Below, piece by piece: positions 9,028 to 15,848 of a stretch of 64,000 nucleotides of DNA. The stretch comes from Fontibacter flavus (GTDB lineage Bacteria > Bacteroidota > Bacteroidia > Cytophagales > Cyclobacteriaceae). The notes under the pieces are model-generated. The model was not told the origin of the DNA and ran no database searches. It worked only from the letters and a program-made list of their open reading frames with translations. A program made the translations under genes and the position numbers. The stretch's first letter is position 1; each line of letters starts with the position of its first letter. Location of the stretch: positions 1 to 64,000 of the forward strand of contig NZ_JBHLWI010000041.1 of assembly GCF_042432905.1 (NCBI RefSeq), given 5' to 3'.

Positions 9028-9050
9028 CTCGAAATTGCAAATTTCGAGAA
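9026..9050. repeat. Perfect 11-bp inverted repeat with 3-nt loop
   Basis: Arms TTCTCGAAATT (9026-9036) and AATTTCGAGAA (9040-9050) are perfectly complementary around GCA. It lies between convergent genes and may act with the preceding hairpin as a bidirectional transcription stop, although no T-run follows on the plus strand. Confidence 0.7.
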
Positions 9051-9117
9051 GCGGGGAAGCGGGTAGGCTTTGTGGGTATAGGAATAAGTTCAAGTTTGAA
9101 AACTTTGGCGTTTTATT

Positions 9118-9810
9118 TTAATAATCGAAGTACAGAATAACCCCAATCCCAGGCTGCAGAAGGTAAAAAGGACTTCGTTGTAGGTTATATTCAAATTCAC
9201 CCTCTCCTTTGTCAGGATTAAATAGGGTGTCCTGTTTCCTTAAAAACTTTGCGGGGGTACTTTCATGATACAAAGCCTTGAATTCCCAATGTCCCTTGTC
9301 TCTGTTCTTGAAAGGGAATTTAAGCCCTCCCCCGATTCTATAGGCCATCACCCAATTTGACTGATCTCGGCCTTCTTCGATGGGAACACTGTCCCAACTT
9401 TCCCTGATTTTATATCTTGTATAAAAATAAGTCGTACCCAGCTGGGCTTCAATGAATGGAATTACTTTAGCCTCTGGATTAAAATTATATCGCACAAAAC
9501 CCATCAGACTCAATAAATTATTATTTCTCCTAAGTCTCATTTCGTCATTATAGCCTTGGTAAAGATCCCTTCTTTTTTCAAGTTTGGTTTGGTATGTGCC
9601 AACCCCGATGTTCAGTCCTAGATCGACAGGCCTATTGTACAATGGATAATATAGGGTAAAAGTGTACTCAGGGAAAATAATACCTTCAGCACTTTCTCTG
9701 AGTTTATTCAATGGGATTCCAAAATTAGCTTGAATTCCACCTGCATAATACTGTCCAAAAGCTGGCCTTATTACAGCAAAAAACAGAAAGATGATGAGAG
9801 GATTTTTCAT
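9118..9810 (-). CDS. Hypothetical outer-membrane beta-barrel protein
   Basis: The 230-residue protein has a signal peptide (about residues 1-19, ending AFG before QYYAGG) and then alternating aromatic-rich strands, such as YTFTLYYPLY and FVRYNF. It ends in Tyr after an aromatic strand (GVILYFDY), as outer-membrane barrels do. I do not recognise a specific family; it resembles PorT/OmpW-like small barrels only in general form. It is divergent from the 70-residue peptide gene, with a 15-T tract in the shared upstream region. Membrane location is inferred; function unknown. Confidence 0.7.
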   Translation of the reverse strand: MKNPLIIFLFFAVIRPAFGQYYAGGIQANFGIPLNKLRESAEGIIFPEYTFTLYYPLYNRPVDLGLNIGVGTYQTKLEKRRDLYQGYNDEMRLRRNNNLLSLMGFVRYNFNPEAKVIPFIEAQLGTTYFYTRYKIRESWDSVPIEEGRDQSNWVMAYRIGGGLKFPFKNRDKGHWEFKALYHESTPAKFLRKQDTLFNPDKGEGEFEYNLQRSPFYLLQPGIGVILYFDY

Positions 9811-9895
9811 GAGAAAAGTAATTTTATGAAATCAGACCTAATTTCAAATTTACTGGAAAGACATTTATTCTTAATCTTAAGATTTTGCAGTTTCA

Positions 9896-9910
9896 TTTTT
9901 TTTTTTTTTT
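9896..9910. promoter_or_regulatory. Run of 15 T in a divergent intergenic region
   Basis: A homopolymer of 15 thymines lies between the divergent genes at 9810 (minus) and 9957 (plus). A Bacteroidota-like -7 box TATCTTTA (9930-9937) is placed so that the -33 element (19-bp spacer) would fall on the last four T of the run. Such tracts are prone to slippage, but an effect on expression is inference. Confidence 0.45.
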
Positions 9911-9956
9911 CTAGTTTCAAGAACTAATTTATCTTTAATCATTAAATATTAATATT

Positions 9957-10169
9957 ATGAAAAAGAGTAAATCTATTTTATTGTTTTCAGTATTCCTTTT
10001 AGGTTGTTTAATCTTTTCAACTCCTTCAAGGGCTCAGGATGAATCATTACCAGGATCTGATCAAGGTAGAACACCCCAACAAGTATATTGCCCTATAACA
10101 CAATCAATGGTCACAGTATGCGTTTATCACCCCACACATGGTTGTGGCTCATTAAAGGGATGCCAATAA
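9957..10169 (+). CDS. Small secreted Cys-containing peptide next to a beta-propeller gene
   Basis: The 70-residue product has a signal peptide ending in SRA before QDES (about residue 26), leaving a mature peptide of about 44 residues. That peptide holds four cysteines, in YCP, VCV, HGCG and KGCQ near the end. An upstream LLGC could act as a lipobox, but the hydrophobic stretch continues past it, so cleavage by signal peptidase I is more likely. The gene is 107 bp ahead of a six-bladed beta-propeller lipoprotein. In Bacteroidota, small NVEALA-type peptides are often paired with such propeller proteins, but the NVEALA motif is absent here. Function unknown; the pairing suggests a peptide-and-receptor or substrate-type relation. 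Confidence 0.7.
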   Translation: MKKSKSILLFSVFLLGCLIFSTPSRAQDESLPGSDQGRTPQQVYCPITQSMVTVCVYHPTHGCGSLKGCQ

Positions 10170-10276
10170 AAATGAACAGAAGGATTGGAAGTAGCTCAAT
10201 TTTTAAGGCTACTTCCTTCTTTGATTTATTACTTTTAATTAAATAATTTTATTCAAATATATAGTTCAAAGAAAAT

Positions 10277-11440
10277 ATGATGTTTAAAAATAGTTTGTTT
10301 ACAATTATCATTGTTTTATTTATTTTTTCTTGTAAAAACAATTATGATGTTGACCAAAATTTAACTAGGAGCATTAGATTAGAGAATCAAGAAAAAGCTA
10401 AGGCTTCGAAATTCTTTTCCGAAATTGATTATTATTTAATAAAATCTGATGAGAGATTTCCACTAGTGAATCCATATAAAACCTTATTATATGGTTCGAG
10501 AATTTTTCTTTTAGATAAATTTCAAAATTTCATATTCATTTACAACCAAGGTGGGGATTTGGAAAAAATTATAAAAGATATTGGAGAAGGACCTGATCAA
10601 TTTTTGCAAATCGATGATTTTCAAGTAAATAATAATGAAATAATAATTAAGGATGGCAGGACTAGAAAAATGTTAACTTATGATTTTTCGGGAGCTTTAA
10701 TATCTGTAGAGAAAAATAATTTTTTACTAGGAGACTTTTATAAAGGAGAGGGGGTTGAATTATATTATGTCAATAATGATCCTCAATTCGAAGGGAGAAT
10801 AATTAAATCCAAAAATGGAAAAATTTCGTCTATGATTCCAATGGAACCATGGATGGAGAATAAATTATTTGGAAGTATCAACGGATTCATGATAAATCCA
10901 AATACCAATACCATAAATTATATACTACCTTTTGGATACCAATATTTGGAATTCTCCAACGAAGGTGAATTGATCAAGCAAGTTGAATTTGATTTTGGTA
11001 AATATTCGTTCAAATCTGAGCAAAGAGCAAGGTTTAATAATTTTGAAGATGAATCTAAATATTTGGAAGGAACTGAATTTATAAGAAATATTTTTTCAAT
11101 TCATCCTTTCGGAAATGGATTCTTAATGTATTTAATGCAAGAAAACAGAAATCGCCATTATGTTTGGCTAGATGAAAATTTGCATCAAAAAAATCAATAT
11201 GCTGGAATTGAAAATGATATTGATGGCATGTTGCTTTCACTGCCTCCATGGACATATTCAGAGGATGCAATCTATTTTCTATATTACCCTGGACAATTTA
11301 TAAATGATTATAATTCTTCTTTTCCTAACCCCCAAGGTGATGAATTAAAGTTAAATGAAGGGGTGCATTTTTTTGTAAATGAAAATAAGGATTTATTAGA
11401 AAGTGAAAATTTTGTTTTAGTAAAATTGAAAATAAAGTAA
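10277..11440 (+). CDS. Six-bladed beta-propeller lipoprotein (6-bladed/DUF5128-like)
   Basis: The 387-residue protein starts with a lipoprotein signal peptide (IFSC, Cys near residue 19). It then carries the pattern of the Bacteroidota 6-bladed beta-propeller family: LLDKFQNFIFIYNQGGD, then IGEGPDQFLQIDDFQV, and further blades of hydrophobic strands with Asn/Gly turns. These proteins sit on the cell surface or in the periplasm and their role is not established. The gene and the preceding peptide are visibly more AT-rich than their neighbours and use many AAT, ATA and TTA codons. This suggests later acquisition or relaxed constraint. A clear terminator follows at 11457-11492. Start at ATG 10277; the next codon is also ATG. 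Confidence 0.75.
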   Translation: MMFKNSLFTIIIVLFIFSCKNNYDVDQNLTRSIRLENQEKAKASKFFSEIDYYLIKSDERFPLVNPYKTLLYGSRIFLLDKFQNFIFIYNQGGDLEKIIKDIGEGPDQFLQIDDFQVNNNEIIIKDGRTRKMLTYDFSGALISVEKNNFLLGDFYKGEGVELYYVNNDPQFEGRIIKSKNGKISSMIPMEPWMENKLFGSINGFMINPNTNTINYILPFGYQYLEFSNEGELIKQVEFDFGKYSFKSEQRARFNNFEDESKYLEGTEFIRNIFSIHPFGNGFLMYLMQENRNRHYVWLDENLHQKNQYAGIENDIDGMLLSLPPWTYSEDAIYFLYYPGQFINDYNSSFPNPQGDELKLNEGVHFFVNENKDLLESENFVLVKLKIK

Positions 11441-11456
11441 TCGATTGAACAATAGA

Positions 11457-11492
11457 AAACCCCTGAAAGTGATTTTTGGGGTTTCTTTTTTT
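11457..11492 (+). terminator. Terminator of the peptide/beta-propeller pair
   Basis: AAACCCC (11457-11463) pairs with GGGGTTT (11478-11484), followed by C and then seven T. It ends the transcript of the propeller gene 17 bases after its stop codon. Confidence 0.8.
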
Positions 11493-11738
11493 GATTATCC
11501 GCAATTAAACCAGCTAAAGATATTAAATAGAACTAACCTCTGATTTCGAACCAATATCTATGAATATCCAATCTCGAGAGCCGGGACAGGTTATCAACAA
11601 ATATCGGTTTGTTAAAAATCTACTTCTAATTTAAGTAGTGGTGTAATTCCGGATATACATATTCTTTTTTTAAGTAAATCCTGTTTTCAAAACACATACA
11701 TTTTTCCTTTCAATAATTCTCCATTTCTAAAAAAACCT
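11493..11738. other. Intergenic spacer before the rpsA promoter
   Basis: This stretch, part of the 422-bp gap between the propeller gene and rpsA, has no ORF with a recognisable product and no clear repeat. It is AT-rich. I see nothing specific in it beyond the terminator to its left and the promoter box to its right. Confidence 0.5.
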
Positions 11739-11746
11739 TACCTTTG
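11739..11746 (+). promoter_or_regulatory. rpsA promoter, -7 box TACCTTTG
   Basis: TACCTTTG matches the Bacteroidota sigma-ABfr -7 consensus TAnnTTTG exactly. The position for the -33 element (about 11716-11719) reads ATTC, a poor match to TTTG. Transcription from here would give a leader of about 110 nt before rpsA. Confidence 0.6.
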
Positions 11747-11777
11747 CAGTCCGTTCGGGTGGACGGGGTTTCTGATG

Positions 11778-11847
11778 CTGATTTTCAGGGACTTTTATCT
11801 ATCACTAAAAACCTCAACCTAATGACCCTAAGGTTGTTGAAAATCAG
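11778..11847 (+). promoter_or_regulatory. Structured leader of rpsA
   Basis: CTGATTTTCA (11778-11787) is the exact reverse complement of TGAAAATCAG (11838-11847). Inside this 10-bp stem sits a second hairpin, CAACCT (11815-11820) with AGGTTG (11831-11836). The left arm can alternatively fold on itself (CTGA/TCAG). The structure ends 15 nt before the rpsA start codon. S1 is known to repress its own translation through its leader in E. coli; equivalent control here is inference from the structure. Confidence 0.5.
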
Positions 11848-11862
11848 GGTTGTTCAATTATT

Positions 11863-13632
11863 ATGTCTAAACAAAAAGAGTTTAACTGGGACGATTTCGA
11901 CACCAAAGGATTTGGTGAAGGCTATTCCAAGGACAAAAGAGCCGAAATGGAGGCCCTTTACGAAGGCACCTTGAATGAAATCAATGAAAAAGAAGTGATC
12001 AAAGGTACTGTAGTAGGTATCAATGATAAGGATATCATCATCAACATCGGCTTCAAGTCTGACGGTTTGGTTCCTGCTTCTGAATTCCGTGATCTTCCTG
12101 ATCTTAAAATCGGAGATGAAGTTGAAGTATTTATCGAAGAGCAGGAAAATGCATTGGGCCAGTTGGTTCTTTCTAGAAAGAAAGCCAGAATGGTACGTGC
12201 ATGGAGCGATATCGAAGACGCCCTAGCAAATGATAGCGTAATCGAAGGATTGGTGAAAAGAAGAACCAAAGGTGGTCTTATCGTAGATATCTACGGTGTA
12301 GAAGCCTTCTTGCCAGGTTCTCAGATTGACGTGAAGCCTATCAGAGATTTCGATATCTATGTAGGTAAGAAAATGGAAGTGAAAGTGGTTAAAATCAACC
12401 ATACTAACGATAACGTAGTTGTTTCTCATAAAGTATTGATTGAGAAAGATCTAGAGAAGCAAAAAGCAGAAATTCTGAACAACCTTGAGAAAGGTCAGGT
12501 ATTGGAAGGTGTGATCAAAAACATGACCAACTTCGGTGTATTCATCGACTTGGGTGGTGTTGATGGTCTATTGCACATCACTGATATCTCTTGGGGCAGA
12601 ATCAACCATCCTGAAGAAGTACTTAACCTTGACGACAAAGTTCAGGTGGTTGTACTTGACTTCGATGATGACAAGAAGAGAATTTCTTTGGGCATGAAGC
12701 AATTGACCGCTCATCCTTGGGATGCTCTTTCTGCTGAATTGGAAGTTGGTTCAAGAGTGAAAGGCAAAATTGTTAACGTTGCTGACTACGGTGCATTCCT
12801 TGAATTGGCTCCAGGAGTTGAAGGTTTGATCCACGTTTCTGAAATGAGCTGGTCACAGCACTTGAGAAACCCTGCTGACTTTGTGAAAGTAGGCGATGAG
12901 ATCGAAGCAGTTGTATTGACTTTGGATAAAGACGAAAGAAAAATGTCTTTGGGTATCAAGCAATTGACTGAAGATCCTTGGACTAAAGGTGACATGGCTG
13001 CTAAATATGCAGTGGGTACTAAGCACAAAGGTGTGGTTAGAAACCTTACCAACTTTGGTTTGTTCCTTGAATTGGAAGAAGGTATCGACGGATTGGTACA
13101 CGTATCTGACCTTTCTTGGACTAAGAAAATCAAGCATCCATCTGAGTTTGTAAAAGTAGGTGATGAATTGGAAGTTGCTGTTTTGGAACTTGATGTTGAA
13201 AACAGAAGACTTGCTCTAGGTCATAAGCAGTTGGAAGAAAACCCATGGGATACTTTCGAGACTGTTTTCCCAGTAGGTTCAGTGCACAAGTGTACTGTAA
13301 ACTCGAAGAATGATAAAGGTGCGGTTCTTGAATTGCCTTACGGCCTTGAAGGATTTGCCACTTCCAAAAACTTGGAAAAAGAAGATGGTTCTCAGGTAGA
13401 AGTAGGTGAAGCTTTGGACTTCAAAGTTACCGAATTCTCTAAAGACGATAAGAGAATCGTTCTTTCCCATACTGCTACTTTCAAAGAAGAAGCTAAGCCT
13501 GCTGCTGCGCCTAAAAAGGCTAAGAAAGCTGCTGCTGCTCCAGCTGATGCTCCTGCTGCAGAGAAATCTACCCTTGGTGATATCGACGCATTGGCAGAGT
13601 TGAAAGAGAAGATGGAAGGCGGAAAGAAATAA
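11863..13632 (+). CDS. rpsA: 30S ribosomal protein S1
   Basis: The 589-residue protein contains six S1 (OB-fold) RNA-binding domains, visible as GTVVGINDKDIIINIGF, EGLVKRRTKGGLIVDIYG, GVIKNMTNFGVFIDLGG, GKIVNVADYGAFLELAPG, GVVRNLTNFGLFLELEEG and the weaker CTVNSKNDKGAVLELPYG. An Ala/Lys-rich C-terminal tail follows (about 545-589). S1 binds mRNA on the small ribosomal subunit. In this phylum, where Shine-Dalgarno pairing is rare, it is expected to matter greatly for initiation. ATG 11863 is favoured over a longer frame because the leader structure and promoter lie just before it. Its codons are GC-richer and more uniform than its neighbours, as expected for high expression. A strong terminator follows. 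Confidence 0.97.
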   Translation: MSKQKEFNWDDFDTKGFGEGYSKDKRAEMEALYEGTLNEINEKEVIKGTVVGINDKDIIINIGFKSDGLVPASEFRDLPDLKIGDEVEVFIEEQENALGQLVLSRKKARMVRAWSDIEDALANDSVIEGLVKRRTKGGLIVDIYGVEAFLPGSQIDVKPIRDFDIYVGKKMEVKVVKINHTNDNVVVSHKVLIEKDLEKQKAEILNNLEKGQVLEGVIKNMTNFGVFIDLGGVDGLLHITDISWGRINHPEEVLNLDDKVQVVVLDFDDDKKRISLGMKQLTAHPWDALSAELEVGSRVKGKIVNVADYGAFLELAPGVEGLIHVSEMSWSQHLRNPADFVKVGDEIEAVVLTLDKDERKMSLGIKQLTEDPWTKGDMAAKYAVGTKHKGVVRNLTNFGLFLELEEGIDGLVHVSDLSWTKKIKHPSEFVKVGDELEVAVLELDVENRRLALGHKQLEENPWDTFETVFPVGSVHKCTVNSKNDKGAVLELPYGLEGFATSKNLEKEDGSQVEVGEALDFKVTEFSKDDKRIVLSHTATFKEEAKPAAAPKKAKKAAAAPADAPAAEKSTLGDIDALAELKEKMEGGKK

Positions 13633-13635
13633 TAA

Positions 13636-13666
13636 GCTAGAAGCGAGAGACGAGAGTCAAGACTCG
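13636..13666. repeat. Purine-rich GAAGCGAGAG repeat, copy B
   Basis: CTAGAAGCGAGAGACGAGAG, just after the rpsA stop, matches the reverse complement of copy A (5731-5780) and copy C (45331-45364). Its end forms a small inverted repeat, CGAGAGTCAAGACTCG. Confidence 0.5.
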
Positions 13667-13682
13667 TGTGTAATATAATAGA

Positions 13683-13713
13683 AAGTGGCTGTCGGAAGGC
13701 AGCCACTTTTTTT
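13683..13713 (+). terminator. rpsA terminator
   Basis: AAGTGGCTG (13683-13691) pairs perfectly with CAGCCACTT (13700-13708) around an 8-nt loop and runs into a T-tract of seven. This is a textbook intrinsic terminator. Confidence 0.93.
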
Positions 13714-13774
13714 GTTCATTCTGAAAATTAAAACTAAGAACTGAGGATGTCGGAAAAAATGTTTAATTTCCAAA

Positions 13775-14959
13775 ATGAAACATTACTATCATTTTTCACT
13801 GATCTCACTAGTTCTATTTTCCTGTGGAAAATCCAAGGAACAGAAGCTTGAAATTTCTAATAATTTTTCTTTTGAAGTAGTTGATTCTTTAGACTTGAAG
13901 ATTCTTGGAAATCCCATGTTAATCGATGTAAGTCCGAACATGGAAAGCTTTGCTTTTTATGATTTCGCGAGTAGAGAATTTGTATTTACCGATCAATCAG
14001 GGGATATTTTTAGTCGATTCTCCAAAAAAGAGGACACTCCTGATGCTTATGGATTTCTTATCGAATTTCCAGGCTTTTTAAATGACAATCAAGTTGCCCT
14101 AGCCGGAATGAAAGGGATATTTATCTATGATTTAGAAGGGAATATGATTAAAAGACTAGCACATCCTGAGGCTATGGGAGGTGCAGGTTTTATGAGTTTT
14201 ACTGGAAAGGGAATAGAAACTGTAACGATCAATGGAAAGCAATTTTTGCTTAGCAAATCTGTCCGAACCAGAAATACTTTTCCTGGAGAACAAAAGTTTT
14301 ACGATAGCTTCCAGGCTTTGGAACTTATCGATATCGAAAATGGGAATTTTACTGAAATTGTTCCATTTGAAAAAGGAAGCCAGTTTTTGGATGGGAACGG
14401 TTATTTTGAAAGTGATTATGCACCAGCATTTGAGGCTACAAAAGAAAAACTTTATATCGCTTTAGGGGGAGAACAGCGGTTAAATATTTATGACTTAAGT
14501 TCCGAAGGTGCAAAGTTGGATACAATAGTACTTATAAGTATTCCTGGTTTTGGAAAATTGCCTATTACTCCAAGATCAGAATTTGCTGAAGGTTCAATAA
14601 CCATTAAAGGTGATACTCCAGCTATTAGAAATATTCACATTGTAGACGAAAAAATCCTGATCCATTATTATGGAGGTATTCCAGAAGATAAAATGAAAGA
14701 ATTAGAGGTTCTTTGGAATTCTGGGGATGAGGAGGGATCCGAAAGGCTTTACAATCAAGTTGAAAATGAAGTCAATCAAGGGGTTTTAATTTTAGACCAA
14801 AATACATTCGAAGTAATTGGAAACCTTGCTTTTCCTGACAAAGTTAGGAGAATTGGTTTTGCTTCTGGTGGTGGATTTCTTTGGATGGAAAAAGCTCCAA
14901 ATGAAGAAGAGGAAGAGGATTTTTTAAGAATTTATAAAGTGAAATTGGTATCTAATTGA
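13775..14959 (+). CDS. DUF4221-like beta-propeller lipoprotein
   Basis: The 394-residue protein has a lipoprotein signal peptide ending in LFSC (Cys17) followed by GKSKEQK. The rest is made of short beta-strand repeats such as LIDVSPNMESFAFYD, FVFTDQSGDIFSRF and FIYDLEGNMIKRL, consistent with a propeller fold of the DUF4221/6-bladed type. A conserved-looking acidic tail (EEEEED) lies near the C-terminus. It would be anchored in the periplasm or exported to the cell surface. It is monocistronic, after the rpsA terminator. Family assignment rests on pattern only, and no molecular role is known to me. Confidence 0.65.
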   Translation: MKHYYHFSLISLVLFSCGKSKEQKLEISNNFSFEVVDSLDLKILGNPMLIDVSPNMESFAFYDFASREFVFTDQSGDIFSRFSKKEDTPDAYGFLIEFPGFLNDNQVALAGMKGIFIYDLEGNMIKRLAHPEAMGGAGFMSFTGKGIETVTINGKQFLLSKSVRTRNTFPGEQKFYDSFQALELIDIENGNFTEIVPFEKGSQFLDGNGYFESDYAPAFEATKEKLYIALGGEQRLNIYDLSSEGAKLDTIVLISIPGFGKLPITPRSEFAEGSITIKGDTPAIRNIHIVDEKILIHYYGGIPEDKMKELEVLWNSGDEEGSERLYNQVENEVNQGVLILDQNTFEVIGNLAFPDKVRRIGFASGGGFLWMEKAPNEEEEEDFLRIYKVKLVSN

Positions 14960-15130
14960 TCAAAGTATGAAATCTTATTTTTTTTATTTTGATCTTGGCT
15001 TGATCAGAAGTTTATAATAGGTTCAAACATAAACTTGATTCAAATGAATAGGAACTTGTGATTTTAGTTTCCGTACTGTCGCGTTTTCTGTAATTTATTC
15101 GTCCAGTTTATAATTGGTCAATCCTTTGTT

Positions 15131-15751
15131 ATGAAAAAGCTTATTTTTGGAATTTTTATTTTGGTACTGATGCACTCATCATTGATTGCACAAACGGAGT
15201 GGAGGATGAAAGCATTTGTTGGGATGTCGGATGCGGCTTTGTTGGAGAAAGTCAACTTTCTTGGAGGAGCTTCTTATGAAGTGAGTGATTTTTATGATCT
15301 GGGATTAAGGATTCAGAGAAAATGGCATCCCAAATGGGCAGTAGAAACGGGAATTTCTTACAGTTTTGCACAAATTTTAATTTCACCAAATATCCCTCCT
15401 GGAACCACATTTCCTATAAACGGCCTTTCGATTATTGAGGAGTCTACTGATTTTGAAATGTTGAGCTTGCCGGTGTTGGCTTCTTATCAGCTTTTTGATT
15501 TTCTGGCTCTCCAAGCAGGACCAATGTTGAACTTTCAGCTTTCTGATAGCCCAAGCAGCAGACAATCGGGCTTGGGTTATTTGATTGGACTTAGTTTAAG
15601 CCATGATTTTGACAAATTTGGATTGTTTTTACAGCCTAATTTCAAAAGGCATGCTTCCATTGTTCCATTTGAACAGAATTATAGAAGGTTGACGGAGTTT
15701 GGGCTGCAGTTTGGTTTAGCTTATAAATTAAGTTCTTCTAGGATGAAGTAA
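15131..15751 (+). CDS. Outer-membrane beta-barrel protein (PorT-like)
   Basis: The 206-residue protein has a signal peptide (about residues 1-20, ending LIAQ). It is followed by eight or so amphipathic strands such as DLGLRIQRKWHPKWAVETGI, LVASYQ-like segments and FGLQFGLAYKLSSS. The pattern GxxYxFxxxxxxP and repeated Gly-aromatic pairs fit the porin-like Outer membrane protein beta-barrel domain common in Bacteroidota. It is preceded by 171 bp of AT-rich spacer and ends about 100 bp from the convergent molybdenum hydroxylase gene. No specific function can be assigned. Confidence 0.65.
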   Translation: MKKLIFGIFILVLMHSSLIAQTEWRMKAFVGMSDAALLEKVNFLGGASYEVSDFYDLGLRIQRKWHPKWAVETGISYSFAQILISPNIPPGTTFPINGLSIIEESTDFEMLSLPVLASYQLFDFLALQAGPMLNFQLSDSPSSRQSGLGYLIGLSLSHDFDKFGLFLQPNFKRHASIVPFEQNYRRLTEFGLQFGLAYKLSSSRMK

Positions 15752-15848
15752 GGTTTGATCCACTGCTTTGGTAAATCAGTTATGGGTATGGAAAAAATGA
15801 AAAGGTTTTCTGGGTTGGTTTTTGGAGTTTATTTCCTCCTTTCTTTTT

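Noticed and set aside
11744..11974. Frame starting near the rpsA promoter box
   Set aside because: It overlaps the true rpsA start in another frame and covers the leader structure; its product is not protein-like.
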